DNA from: a virus
Length of the DNA stretch: 59,977 bases
Reading direction: 5' to 3' (one strand)
Virus record (IMG/VR): IMGVR_UViG_3300027848_000024
Location: 1 to 59,977 of that record
In this document: positions 39,524 through 48,596 of the stretch, piece by piece
Numbering within the stretch: the first letter of the stretch is position 1
Layout of the letters: each line of letters opens with the position of its first letter
Position numbers and translations under genes: made by a program
Notes under the pieces: model-generated
What the model was told of the DNA's origin: nothing
The model's database searches: none
The model's input: the letters and a program-made list of their open reading frames with translations, nothing else

Positions 39524-40579
39524 ATGGCCGTTGCAAAGAAAGCAGGAAGACCTTCTTTGTCCACGGGCAAACAGGAAAGCGGCGGGCTCTACTTTGAGTC
39601 CGCCGACTCTCTTGAGACCTTCTCAAGCGGATGCAAACTACTTGACTGTGTGCTTGGGAATGGTTGGCCTGTTGGACGTATCGTCAACATCATTGGGGAC
39701 AAGAGCACAAACAAAACCGGCCTATCAATGGAAGCAGCTACTAACTTCTTGCGTACCTTCGAAGATGGTATTGTGCGCTATGTGGAAGCTGAAGCGGCTT
39801 TTAACAAGGACTACGCCTCCATGCTTGGTGCTCCTGTGGACCGCATGGAGTTCCCCAACGAAGAAGGAAGTACTGGTAAGAAGGCCATCTTTCTTATCGA
39901 GGAGTTTGGTGCCGACCTTATTACCTTCTGCGAAAAGCGGAAGAAGGATGGCAAGCACGGCCTGTACATTATAGATAGCTTGGACGCCTTGTCCGACGTT
40001 GGCGAAATGAAGAAAGAGTTTGGAGACGCCAGCTACGGAAACAAGGCCAAGAAGATGTCCGAACTGTTCCGTCGTATTACCGGCAAGATTGAACAGTCCT
40101 CGGTAACGCTTATTGTGGTGTCACAGGTGCGTGACAACATTGGCGTGATGTTTGGTAGCAAGCACACCCGGTCTGGTGGCCGTGCGCTCGATTTCTACTC
40201 CAGCATCAACCTATGGCTGTCCCAAGTTAAGGAGATGTCTCGGACCAGTAAGAAGGTTAAGCGCACCTTTGGTATCCGGGTAAAGGCTAAGGCCAAAAAG
40301 AATAAGGTTGGCCTGCCCCAACGGGAATGCGAGTTCTCCGTTATCTTTAGCTATGGCATAGATGACGTAGGGTCACACTTGCAATGGCTCTCGGATATTG
40401 GACAGCTTGACGAGATAGACATAGAAGCAGCTACGGCCAAGGAAATCATAGCTAAGGGGGCCGGTCGCGTTATGGATATCAAGGACGAACGCCGCCTGCG
40501 CAAGAAGCTTAACGTTGTGGTGAAACGCCATTGGCGTAGAATTGAACATGACTTTCTTCCCGCACGAGGCAAGTACTAG
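39524..40579 (+). CDS. RecA/UvsX-like recombinase, GRPSL motif
   Basis: 351 residues, ATG 39524. Core follows phage RecA homologues: FSSGCKLLDCVLGNGWPVGRI, the P-loop at 58-65 reads GDKSTNKT (the usual glycine before Lys is Asn), LYIIDSLDAL as Walker B, and a loop region near RDNIGVMFG. Strand exchange for recombination-dependent replication. N-terminal AGRPSLS is one of the RP(R/S/T)L motifs. C-terminal extension basic. Confidence 0.88.
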   Translation: MAVAKKAGRPSLSTGKQESGGLYFESADSLETFSSGCKLLDCVLGNGWPVGRIVNIIGDKSTNKTGLSMEAATNFLRTFEDGIVRYVEAEAAFNKDYASMLGAPVDRMEFPNEEGSTGKKAIFLIEEFGADLITFCEKRKKDGKHGLYIIDSLDALSDVGEMKKEFGDASYGNKAKKMSELFRRITGKIEQSSVTLIVVSQVRDNIGVMFGSKHTRSGGRALDFYSSINLWLSQVKEMSRTSKKVKRTFGIRVKAKAKKNKVGLPQRECEFSVIFSYGIDDVGSHLQWLSDIGQLDEIDIEAATAKEIIAKGAGRVMDIKDERRLRKKLNVVVKRHWRRIEHDFLPARGKY

Positions 40580-40588
40580 GAGGACCAT

Positions 40589-40975
40589 ATGAACGTCTTT
40601 ATTGCAACCACCTCTGAAAATGCAGAGGTGGCCATGTCTTGGGCTATCAAAGAAAACATTACGCTGGCCTGCGCTTGGATACTGGAATTCGAAGACGGGG
40701 ACATTCCCGAGAATGAGTTCTACGCGAGGATGTTGCAGGACGCAGCACAGTGCGACGCTTTCTTCTTTTGGCCTGTGCAAGAAATGGCCGTTGAGACAGA
40801 CATTCTGGCAACCGTACTTGTAGCCATCGGAGCGGCACTAGGGGCAGGCAAACGTGTTCTGTATTTGGACAACGGAGTGTTTGAAGTGCAGCCCACGGTT
40901 TTTCAGCACAACCTTGTTACGTTCTATGGTAGCCTGTCAGAAGTAACGGAAAGCTTGAAAAGACATGGCGCGTAG
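40589..40975 (+). CDS. Nucleoside 2-deoxyribosyltransferase-like fold
   Basis: 128 residues, ATG 40589 with AGGAGG upstream. NVFIATTSE opening strand, QCDAFFFWP and IGAALGAGKRVLYLD have the Rossmann-like layout of deoxyribosyltransferase/SLOG-type proteins, in which an acidic residue after the second strand is catalytic. A nucleotide salvage or NAD-related activity is possible; not certain. Overlaps the next gene by 11 bases. Confidence 0.5.
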   Translation: MNVFIATTSENAEVAMSWAIKENITLACAWILEFEDGDIPENEFYARMLQDAAQCDAFFFWPVQEMAVETDILATVLVAIGAALGAGKRVLYLDNGVFEVQPTVFQHNLVTFYGSLSEVTESLKRHGA

Positions 40976-41549
40976 AAAAGGCTTTGGGAAGAACAAAGGA
41001 AATGCGTTTGAGCGTACTATTGCAAAGACACTTTCTCTTTGGGTTAGCGGGGGCACCCGTGATGACTTGTACTGGCGCACGGCGGGGAGTGGCGGGCGGG
41101 CCACGACCCGTCGACGTGTAGCGCGTAAGGGCACTGTCAACGCCGATGGTGACATTGGTAGCGAAAGCCCCATAGGTCGCCTGTTAATTGAGACCTTTCA
41201 CGTAGAGTGCAAGCGGTACAATAAATTGGAAGCTGAAAGGCTTGTGTTTAACAACACGGGCTTCTTAGTTAGCACATGGAAGCATCTTGTCAGCGATTCT
41301 CGTATTGGCAAGAAGCGGCCCATGCTTATTGCCAAGCAGGACCACCGGGACGCTATTATTGTTCTGTGCCACTACGGAGAAATGATCTTCCAAGCAGACG
41401 AGCAACTGCCCTGTCTGTGCTATGTACCTGAGTTGGATATGTACATATACAGCTTGGAAGAGTTTCTTGCCAAAATGCGTAATCCCATAGATAAGATAGA
41501 AAAGAGGAAGCGTTATGCTGCTCGTAGCAACAGACCTACACTTCACTGA
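40965..41549 (+). CDS. PD-(D/E)XK nuclease (resolvase-like), ends NRPTLH
   Basis: 194 residues, ATG 40965. NAFERTIAKTL (Glu in helix 1), ADGDIG (Asp) and HVECKRY (E-x-K) form the PD-(D/E)XK active site of Hjc/restriction-type nucleases. Very basic. It may resolve branched DNA before packaging, in line with the recombination genes around it. Ends in SNRPTLH, a copy of the RPxL motif. Overlaps the SbcD-like gene by 35 bases. Confidence 0.72.
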   Translation: MARRKGFGKNKGNAFERTIAKTLSLWVSGGTRDDLYWRTAGSGGRATTRRRVARKGTVNADGDIGSESPIGRLLIETFHVECKRYNKLEAERLVFNNTGFLVSTWKHLVSDSRIGKKRPMLIAKQDHRDAIIVLCHYGEMIFQADEQLPCLCYVPELDMYIYSLEEFLAKMRNPIDKIEKRKRYAARSNRPTLH

Positions 41550-42567
41550 CCAGCCTGACGACAACTACCGATTTGGTCTGTTGCCGTGGCTCAACCGCCT
41601 AGCTGGAGAAAGTAAGGACAAAGAGCGCGTTTGCCTCATCCTTGGTGATTTAACCGACAAGAAGAACCGACACGACGCTCTACTGGTTAACCGCATTACT
41701 TCTGAAATAGAAGCGTGTGACCACATCACTCATTTTATTATCTTAAAAGGTAACCACGACTACATAGAAGAAACAGTACCCTTCTTTAAATTCCTGGATA
41801 ACAGAAACCAGATAACCTTTGTGATCGACCCGCAAAGAGTTCCCTTGCCAAATGGTAAGACGGCTTACTGCATACCGCATATTAGAAAAAACGATGAGTT
41901 CGATGCGGCGGTGGCCAAAGCCATTGCTAGCTACAAAGAGGACAAATACGATTATCTTCTTTTGCACCAGACCTTTACCGGCGCGCAGGCCAGCAACGGG
42001 TCGGAGATGAAAGGTGTTTACTTTGACCAGCTCGCCCCCTTGCATAAGAAGGGCGTGCGCATTCTAAGTGGAGATATCCACGTTCCACAGGACTTGGGGC
42101 CACTTACCTATGTAGGCAGTCCTTACGCCGTGCACTTTGGAGATACGTTCAAACCGCGGTGTATGGTGATAACCAACAAGGGGTTGGAAACCGACGTGCG
42201 GTACCCTGCCCCCAAGAAAAGGTCCGTGGCGCTTAAGCCGGACGCGGGAATACCTTCTCATTTAAAGAAGGGCGACCATGTTAAGATCCAAGTAATGTTA
42301 CCTAGAGAAGAATTTCACCAGTGGGAACTTATTCGGGCAAGTATGTTGGAGAAGATAAAGGCGCGTGGTTTACTGTGTTTTGGCTTAGAGATAAAAGAAC
42401 AGAAACCCAAGGAAGCCCAACCGCCTCTTTCAACTGAAAAAGAAACACCTGCGCAAACCACGTTAAACGACGGGGATGTGGTGAATAATTTTGTTGCTGC
42501 TAATAAAATAGACAGCGACGTGGCAGAGATGGCCAAGAAAATCATGGAGCGTAGCAATGATTATTAA
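41515..42567 (+). CDS. sbcD: SbcD/Mre11-like nuclease (gp47-like)
   Basis: 350 residues, ATG 41515 with AGAGGAAG upstream. Metallophosphoesterase motifs: D7/H9, GDLTDKKN (D45), KGNHD (N80/H81) and SGDIHVPQ. Partner of the SbcC-like ATPase immediately downstream; together they trim DNA ends. An acidic/Gln-rich linker precedes the C-terminal helix. Confidence 0.92.
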   Translation: MLLVATDLHFTDQPDDNYRFGLLPWLNRLAGESKDKERVCLILGDLTDKKNRHDALLVNRITSEIEACDHITHFIILKGNHDYIEETVPFFKFLDNRNQITFVIDPQRVPLPNGKTAYCIPHIRKNDEFDAAVAKAIASYKEDKYDYLLLHQTFTGAQASNGSEMKGVYFDQLAPLHKKGVRILSGDIHVPQDLGPLTYVGSPYAVHFGDTFKPRCMVITNKGLETDVRYPAPKKRSVALKPDAGIPSHLKKGDHVKIQVMLPREEFHQWELIRASMLEKIKARGLLCFGLEIKEQKPKEAQPPLSTEKETPAQTTLNDGDVVNNFVAANKIDSDVAEMAKKIMERSNDY

Positions 42568-44443
42568 GAAGTTAGTTTTACAGAACTTCCAAAGTTACGC
42601 AGAGAAAACAGTTTTCCCTTTTAGCCGGTTTGGTACTGGTGTTTTCTTTCTAACAGGCACTAACCAAGATGAGAAAGTTGCTATGGGGAGCAATGGTGCT
42701 GGTAAAAGCACCATATGGGATGGTGTATGCTGGGTTCTGTTTGGTGAGACCCTAAACAAGCAGAAAGCTACAGACATTCGGAACTGGCACAATAGCAGCG
42801 GGGCCGTAACGGGGAAACTCTTTGTAGATATTCGCGGCGTTGCTTGCATCATTAAGAGAACATGGTCCCCCAACTCCTTGGAAATAGTGGAAGCCGGGGT
42901 TAAGCGCACACTTGAGCAGGCGGACCTAAACGAACTTCTTAACATGAGCCATAACACGTTTAAGACCAGTGTTGTGATTGGGCAGGAAGCTGCTCAGTTC
43001 TTTGATTACACCCCCACTGCCAAGTTGGACTTGTTTACCCAAGTGTTGAATCTCAACAGGTGGATAGACTACAGCAAGCAGGCTAAGGCAGAGGCGGACG
43101 AGATTAGGGCTACTATAGAAGATAGCCAACAGGATGTTAGCCAGTTCAAGGGGCACATCAGCGCCCTTGTGTTGGATAAGCGCAGAGAGAAAGCCGCACG
43201 TACTACTTGGGAAAAGGAAAGAACGTCCCGCATAGCTTCGTCCGAATCGCGTGTTGCTGCCAACCAGAAACAACTAGTGGTTTTGGTGAATACCTGTAAG
43301 CAATTAAAGAACAAAATTGCAACAATAGACGAGAAGATTTCTACGAAGGAGTCCTCTATTAGAAAAAGGTCCGACCGTTTGGAAGGGTTGGAATCGTCCC
43401 TGCAAGAAAGCCAGCTTGCGATAGCGGATACCCGCGCTACCATAAGCGCCAACGAAAAAAGTATGCAGTCCTATCTATCTCGCATTGCGGATGGCAAATG
43501 TTCTTCTTGTGGGCAGTCCGTCGGTAGTAAGCACTTGGATGCTATCACAGCTCCTCTTAAAAACAATATAGAAGAAGCTAAAACAGTTTTAGTAGAATTA
43601 CAAGAAGGGATTGATGATGTAAATGCCCGCATTTCTTCCATTGAAAAAAAGCTAAACCCGGTACATGAGGCCATTAAGGTTTTACACGCGCGTAGAAGAA
43701 AGGTGGACGGTGAATGGCAAACAACTACGAGCCAAAAAAGCCTAAAGCAGCGCGATGTAGAGGAAGCAGAGAGAGGGGTAGCTTCCGTAAAGCAAGAAAC
43801 CAACCCCCATATTGCCAACGTCTCCCGCATTCTAAAAGAATTGAAGCAACAAAAGACTGGCCGGGACACTGTGCTTGCGTTTATAGGAGAGCAGGAGGTA
43901 ACCCTGTCTCATGCAAGCTATTGGGTACAAGGGTTCAAACAAATTAGGCTTCACATTATTGACCAATGCCTTCTCGCTTTAGAAGTGGAAATTAACAACG
44001 TGCTTTCTCAGTTTGGCATGTCCGGTTGGAAGGTAACGTTAGACGTAGAGAAGGAAAACAAAACGGGCGGGGTTACCAAAGGCTTCCAAATCTTTATAGA
44101 ATCGCCTACATCACCAAAGAGGGTTCCTTGGGCTAGCTGGTCAGGCGGGCAGAAGCAGCGGTTACGCATTGCTGGCACTACAGCGCTTATCAACCTCATT
44201 AACGCCACTAACGGAAATGAATGCAATATAGAAGTGTGGGATGAACCAACCAACTACCTGAGCGTGCAAGGTGTAGACAACATGGTTTCCATACTTGATT
44301 CGCGAGCGCGCAGCTTGAACAAACAGGTGTGGCTGGTGGACCACCGATCGTTGGACTACGGTACTTTCAATGGTATATGGGAAGTTGAATACAAAGACGG
44401 AAAATCTTCTTTAGCTCAGATAGTAGAAATGGTAGACGAGTAA
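42557..44443 (+). CDS. sbcC: SbcC/Rad50-like SMC ATPase (gp46-like)
   Basis: 628 residues, ATG 42557. Walker A GSNGAGKST, about 400 residues of coiled coil interrupted by zinc hook CSSC (C315, C318), ABC signature WSGGQKQRLRIA and Walker B VWDEPTNYL. Works with the SbcD-like nuclease. The stop overlaps the terminase start. Confidence 0.93.
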   Translation: MIIKKLVLQNFQSYAEKTVFPFSRFGTGVFFLTGTNQDEKVAMGSNGAGKSTIWDGVCWVLFGETLNKQKATDIRNWHNSSGAVTGKLFVDIRGVACIIKRTWSPNSLEIVEAGVKRTLEQADLNELLNMSHNTFKTSVVIGQEAAQFFDYTPTAKLDLFTQVLNLNRWIDYSKQAKAEADEIRATIEDSQQDVSQFKGHISALVLDKRREKAARTTWEKERTSRIASSESRVAANQKQLVVLVNTCKQLKNKIATIDEKISTKESSIRKRSDRLEGLESSLQESQLAIADTRATISANEKSMQSYLSRIADGKCSSCGQSVGSKHLDAITAPLKNNIEEAKTVLVELQEGIDDVNARISSIEKKLNPVHEAIKVLHARRRKVDGEWQTTTSQKSLKQRDVEEAERGVASVKQETNPHIANVSRILKELKQQKTGRDTVLAFIGEQEVTLSHASYWVQGFKQIRLHIIDQCLLALEVEINNVLSQFGMSGWKVTLDVEKENKTGGVTKGFQIFIESPTSPKRVPWASWSGGQKQRLRIAGTTALINLINATNGNECNIEVWDEPTNYLSVQGVDNMVSILDSRARSLNKQVWLVDHRSLDYGTFNGIWEVEYKDGKSSLAQIVEMVDE

Positions 44444-46029
44444 TGTCCACGGCGACACGGTCACGGCCCCGGCTGGGTAGCGCGTCAAATACCAGCACAA
44501 AGGCCACAAATGAGTCGACCAGTAGCCCTCGGCCCAAACGACCGAGCTTGGCTGGCGTAACAACCAAAAAAACCACCAGCGCTAAAAAAAAGCGGCCTAG
44601 CCGTAGACAGCGTATTCAGCCCATTCAATCCAACGTAAACATCATTCAGGCGTGTTTGCGGGACGATCTGTTTGGCAAATGGTTTAAGCATGATAAGTAC
44701 CAGTGGATCACTTGGTTTACTTTCCTGCGCACCATGTTCGGGTTAAAGCTGCTAGACCCACAACTGGACATTTACCAAAAGTGCACTGGTAGGAAGAAAC
44801 CTACACAAAGGGCCGTACAGGAAGCGTACCTCATTTGTGGGCGGCGTAGCGGCAAGTCTCGTGTGCTGGCCCTAATGGCAGTGTTCCTTGCGTGCTTTGT
44901 TGACTGGCGACCGTGTCTAGCGCCCGGTGAGCGCGGCACCATTATTCTTGTGGCTACGGACCGCAAGCAGGCCCGCGTTATGTTCAGGTACATAGAAGCC
45001 TTCCTAAAGCAAACAGATCTGCTAAAGGATGTTATTATACGTGACACCCGAGAAATGTTTGAACTAAAGAAGAGTATTAACATTGAAATTCATACGGCTA
45101 GCCTGCGCGGTGTGCGTGGTTACACAATTGTCGCGGCGCTACTGGATGAGATCGCTTTCTTTAGAAGTGAAGAAAGTACCAACCCCGATACTGAAATCTT
45201 GGAAGCCCTACGCCCCGGCACTGCCACGGTACCGGGGTCCATGATACTTTGCGCAAGCAGCCCCTACGATAGACGTGGCGTTCTTTGGGAAGCCTACCAA
45301 GAGTACTATGGTAAGGAGGACCCTGACATACTTGTGTGGAAAGCCCCTACTTGGGTAATGAACCCAACAGTCCCTGACAAGTTCCTTAAGAAGCAATTCC
45401 GTAAGGACCCCGTTAGTGCGGACGCGGAGTATGGAGGCAACTTTAGAATGGATGTTAGCAAGCTGGTTTCTGAAGAAGTTATCCTTAGCGCCATAGAGCC
45501 CGGCTTGTATGAATTGCCCTACATAGCTTCTCACTATTACACAGGGTTTGTGGACGTGTCGGGCGGCAGTAGTGACAGCTACACGTTAGGCATTGCCCAT
45601 TACGACGAGGTTACGCGGAAGGTGGTGCTCGACTTGGTACGAGAATGGATGGTTCCCTTTAGCCCCATGGAAGTAACAAGACAGGCCGTTTCTATTCTAA
45701 AGGCTTACGGTATCTCAGAAGTCACTGGCGATAGGTATGGTGGCGAATGGCCACGAGAGCAGTTTGAAGAGGGAGGCATCAACTACAACTTGTCCCCTAA
45801 GACAAAGACGGAACTTTACCAGGACCTACTGCCCATGCTGAATTCCGGTACTGCTCAACTGGTGGATATGAGAACGCTTAAGAACCAGTTGAAATCTTTA
45901 GAACGCCGTACCCAGCGCGGCGGACGTGAAATTATTGATCATCCCCCCAAAGCTAAGGACGACGTGGCCAATGCGGCGGCTGGCGCGGTAGTCCTATGCA
46001 ACGCACAAGGACCGGCAGATGTCTTCTAA
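44443..46029 (+). CDS. terL: Terminase large subunit, two RPxL motifs in its tail
   Basis: 528 residues, ATG 44443. A basic disordered N-terminal 65 residues carry SRPRLGS and PKRPSLA. ATPase: Walker A CGRRSGKS (about 131-138), Walker B AALLDEIAFF. RNase H-like nuclease: GFVDVSGG, GDRYGGEW and the final KAKDDVANA. Packages DNA into procapsids. I see no small subunit or portal nearby, so they lie outside the window. Confidence 0.93.
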   Translation: MSTATRSRPRLGSASNTSTKATNESTSSPRPKRPSLAGVTTKKTTSAKKKRPSRRQRIQPIQSNVNIIQACLRDDLFGKWFKHDKYQWITWFTFLRTMFGLKLLDPQLDIYQKCTGRKKPTQRAVQEAYLICGRRSGKSRVLALMAVFLACFVDWRPCLAPGERGTIILVATDRKQARVMFRYIEAFLKQTDLLKDVIIRDTREMFELKKSINIEIHTASLRGVRGYTIVAALLDEIAFFRSEESTNPDTEILEALRPGTATVPGSMILCASSPYDRRGVLWEAYQEYYGKEDPDILVWKAPTWVMNPTVPDKFLKKQFRKDPVSADAEYGGNFRMDVSKLVSEEVILSAIEPGLYELPYIASHYYTGFVDVSGGSSDSYTLGIAHYDEVTRKVVLDLVREWMVPFSPMEVTRQAVSILKAYGISEVTGDRYGGEWPREQFEEGGINYNLSPKTKTELYQDLLPMLNSGTAQLVDMRTLKNQLKSLERRTQRGGREIIDHPPKAKDDVANAAAGAVVLCNAQGPADVF

Positions 46030-46666
46030 ACTAACTCCCGTAGACAATGCAGCAACGTGTTTCTTGCGCAGAACTTCTACAACATTAAACCCGGCGGCTA
46101 GGGCCATGCAAAAGATACTAGTAGAAGATTTACACTACTCGGTAAATAACGAGCAGGACCCCGCGGTAACGCACAGATATTCCACAGAAACTATTCTGCT
46201 TAAGAAAGAACTAAAGAAACTATCTCGCCAAATAACAAGAAGGCCCGTAGTCCTTAATATAGGTTGCGGGTTTTGTACGAGGTTCCTAGAAGTTCCGGGC
46301 GTGGATTGGGTTGAAGTAGACGATAAGTCCGTATTAGAACTTCGGAACAAAGTGTACCGCCAGTTTGGGTCCCGTCCGCAATACAGTGATGGGTACCTAC
46401 GCGGGAACACTGTTCGCAGGTTAGACAATTTGTACGCTGACATTGTGATAGCGGAAGGCGTTTTCCAGTACCTAGACGTAGAAACTATTGCCTACCTGCT
46501 TACTAGGTATCCTGTGGTCATTTTTGATGTGCACAAAAAGAACGACCACTACACCTACTTGGAAAGTGAATACCCTTGGAAAGACTATGCCTTTAGCCCC
46601 CCGGTTGTGCTACATGAAGAACGTGGCCTTGTAGCCATGGTAAAAGAATTCACTTTTAAGATGTGA
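46019..46666 (+). CDS. SAM-dependent methyltransferase-like protein
   Basis: 215 residues, ATG 46019 inside the terminase end. VVLNIGCGFCTRF as the SAM-binding motif and VDWVEVDDKSVLELRN as the acidic second strand; the layout resembles leucine-carboxyl methyltransferase/PPM2-type enzymes. No DNA-methylase signature, so a protein or small-molecule substrate is more likely. Confidence 0.7.
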   Translation: MSSKLTPVDNAATCFLRRTSTTLNPAARAMQKILVEDLHYSVNNEQDPAVTHRYSTETILLKKELKKLSRQITRRPVVLNIGCGFCTRFLEVPGVDWVEVDDKSVLELRNKVYRQFGSRPQYSDGYLRGNTVRRLDNLYADIVIAEGVFQYLDVETIAYLLTRYPVVIFDVHKKNDHYTYLESEYPWKDYAFSPPVVLHEERGLVAMVKEFTFKM

Positions 46667-46675
46667 GGGGCATTT

Positions 46676-46945
46676 ATGGGTCGTAGGAAAAAAGTAGTTT
46701 CGGAGGAATCGACCCCGGCTAAAGCGCTTCCTCTTACCCAATTATGGGGGTACTACGAAGAAGACGGGTCCATGCGGTTAACGGATGGGAATCGCAAGAT
46801 AGGTACCATAAAGCAAGAAGATGGTGTTTGGCGCGGGCGCATCCGCCATAACAAAACCATGATTACGGCCAAGTCTCGCAAGATGGATGTTTGTTTTGAG
46901 AGACTTTGGTATAAGATAAAAATCTTTGCTAAAAACAACGGGTGA
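46676..46945 (+). CDS. Hypothetical protein (89 aa), last plus-strand gene
   Basis: ATG 46676 with GAGGGGC upstream. Basic N-terminus, then a beta-hairpin-rich part (GNRKIGTIKQEDGVWRGRIRH). No family recognised. Ends the plus-strand gene block. Confidence 0.65.
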   Translation: MGRRKKVVSEESTPAKALPLTQLWGYYEEDGSMRLTDGNRKIGTIKQEDGVWRGRIRHNKTMITAKSRKMDVCFERLWYKIKIFAKNNG

Positions 46946-47124
46946 GGGTTGCCTTGTCTAACTCATTAAGCAAATATGGTTTTGGTTGTTTTGGCACATG
47001 TGCGCGTGTCGTACTGCCAGATCAACCCAAACTTGGAGATAAACGCCCGTCGCTTATGTAGGTTGTTCCTCTAAGGGGTAAACCATTATAGTCACCAAAA
47101 TCATCCACCCTCTCCACCGCATAC
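46946..47124. other. Intergenic spacer between convergent blocks
   Basis: About 180 bases with no credible gene on either strand and no strong hairpin before the terminator at 47125. Nothing recognised. Confidence 0.6.
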
Positions 47125-47161
47125 AAAAAGGCAGGTTCCGAACTTTCGGGCCTGCCTTTTT
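47125..47161. terminator. Bidirectional terminator
   Basis: AAAAAGGCAGG (47125-47135) pairs perfectly with CCTGCCTTTTT (47151-47161); the A/T runs let it stop transcription from both converging blocks. Confidence 0.93.
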
Positions 47162-47528
47162 ACTGAGCGGGTTCTTCCCTGTAATATTTCAAGCGCCACA
47201 TGCTTTCTTCAACCCACCGCGTTATCTCACTGTTGTTGAGGGCAAGCCTTTCAAAGTCCTCAGGCGTAAGCGCCATAAAGACCCACTGGTCGCCGACCGG
47301 CAAATTGTCGGGGGTGAGTACTACCCACTTAACGGTCTGAAGCTGTAGGGGCCTTGGATTTGGCAGCGCGGCACGTTCAGGGGGAGTCTTCAGGTCGAGG
47401 GGTACAGTCTGTACGTCCAGCGGTGATACACTCGAGCAAGCTGTAGGCATCAGCAGTACCGTTGTTAATGCGAGTGGTAATAAGACCCGGCTTACCTCTC
47501 GCCAACGCAGCGAGGTCGTGTTCCGCAA
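47160..47528 (-). CDS. Rz1: Rz1-like outer-membrane spanin lipoprotein
   Basis: TTG at 47528 (AGAAG upstream) gives a clean lipoprotein signal: Arg-rich start, VLLPLALTTVLL core and Cys in LMPTAC. 122 residues in total. It starts inside Rz in another frame, the classical nested arrangement. The mature part is Pro-rich (LPNPRPLQ), then a folded C-terminus longer than in lambda Rz1. The ATG at 47630 would add a basic stretch with no signal character. Role: fuse the two membranes at lysis together with Rz. Confidence 0.7.
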   Translation of the reverse strand: MRNTTSLRWREVSRVLLPLALTTVLLMPTACSSVSPLDVQTVPLDLKTPPERAALPNPRPLQLQTVKWVVLTPDNLPVGDQWVFMALTPEDFERLALNNSEITRWVEESMWRLKYYREEPAQ

Positions 47529-47835
47529 ATAACTTCTGTAAAGCAGAAGTGCGATCAGATGCGACCTGAGCCACTTGCGCAGCCTGTTCCGAAACTCGTT
47601 GTAGTTCTTTAAAGGCTTTGTCCCAATCATCGATTGTCTCCAAGGAGGTGTCTAGGGCTTCCTGCTGAACCTTTAGCGCTAACTCGAATTTGACTTGGTT
47701 CTCTTTGGCAAGCGCTAGGTCATTTACCAACGTGGTGTAGTGGAGGTACGCGAGAGAGATGGTGGTAACTAAGCCCACACCTGCCAGACAGTACCAAAAC
47801 ACCTTGTTTGTTAGAAGACCTACGACGGCAAACAT
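47377..47835 (-). CDS. Rz: Rz-like inner-membrane spanin
   Basis: 152 residues from ATG 47835. N-terminal anchor (VFWYCLAGVGLVTTISLAYL), then a long coiled coil to residue about 105 and a Cys-containing periplasmic tail. Classic i-spanin architecture; pairs with the overlapping lipoprotein frame. Confidence 0.75.
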   Translation of the reverse strand: MFAVVGLLTNKVFWYCLAGVGLVTTISLAYLHYTTLVNDLALAKENQVKFELALKVQQEALDTSLETIDDWDKAFKELQRVSEQAAQVAQVASDRTSALQKLFAEHDLAALARGKPGLITTRINNGTADAYSLLECITAGRTDCTPRPEDSP

Positions 47836-47840
47836 AACGC

Positions 47841-48071
47841 CTACTCCTTACCACCCCTAAGACGGTTGCTGTATTCCCAAGTGGCCCCAAAAGCGTAGGT
47901 TCCCACCACGGAGATTAACGTACCAAAGGCCATGGTAATAGCAGTCTCCCCCACGCTGTCGTGCGGGCCACGTAGAATAACAAGAAGGATTATCACTGCG
48001 CTAAAGATCGCCGCCCCAAAAATGAGGCGACGTCTAAGTTTCCAACTATCCTGCGGGGGGAGTTCATTCAT
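47841..48071 (-). CDS. Holin-like two-span membrane protein (76 aa)
   Basis: ATG 48071, one base overlapping the endolysin stop. Two membrane spans (about residues 16-32 and 41-64), charged N-terminus (KLRRR), and FGATWEYSNR near the end; the RRxIFGxxxF ... GxYxFGAxWE pattern is common in phage proteins annotated as holins. Located between endolysin and spanins. Confidence 0.65.
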   Translation of the reverse strand: MNELPPQDSWKLRRRLIFGAAIFSAVIILLVILRGPHDSVGETAITMAFGTLISVVGTYAFGATWEYSNRLRGGKE

Positions 48072-48595
48072 TACATTTTCCTTCGCAAAGTATCAGCTAT
48101 CCATTCGTTCCATAAGCGCACGTATTCAGAAGCAGCTTCGCCGCGAGCACCAGCCGCATTGTAGTATTTCTTCCAGTAGTTGGCATACCCGAGGACCGTG
48201 GTCGGTTGCGGGGCTGGTACCATCCAGTATTTCATGCGCGCCACTGCTACGGAGAAGGCCATATTGGTGCACAGTAGATAACGCAACTTATCTCCGTTGA
48301 AGTCTCTTTTGTCATACACGTACCCTTCAGGGAAAGATGCGTACATAATGTGAAAACGCCGCTCGGGCTGTAAATCGCCATACCTAAATAGAATGTCTTC
48401 CGCAGTGGGGTTCTCAATTTGGGCAATGCCGTTAGCAGGGCCACCCTTCAACTGAGTAAGCCAAGTGCCCATGGCACTTTCCACACCAATAGTTCCTAGC
48501 ATCTGTAGACAGGAATGTTCTTTGTAGTATTCTGGTCCCATCCGGGTAAGCGTGGGAACAATGACTTTGTGGTAGAGGTGATTGACGTCGAACAT
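48071..48595 (-). CDS. Endolysin (lysozyme-like)
   Basis: 174 residues from ATG 48595. LGTIGVESAMGTWLTQLKGGPANGIAQIE holds the probable catalytic E39 and matches phage lysozyme-superfamily muramidases. No signal peptide or SAR anchor, so release would need the neighbouring holin. C-terminus basic. Confidence 0.8.
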   Translation of the reverse strand: MFDVNHLYHKVIVPTLTRMGPEYYKEHSCLQMLGTIGVESAMGTWLTQLKGGPANGIAQIENPTAEDILFRYGDLQPERRFHIMYASFPEGYVYDKRDFNGDKLRYLLCTNMAFSVAVARMKYWMVPAPQPTTVLGYANYWKKYYNAAGARGEAASEYVRLWNEWIADTLRRKM

Positions 48596-48596
48596 G

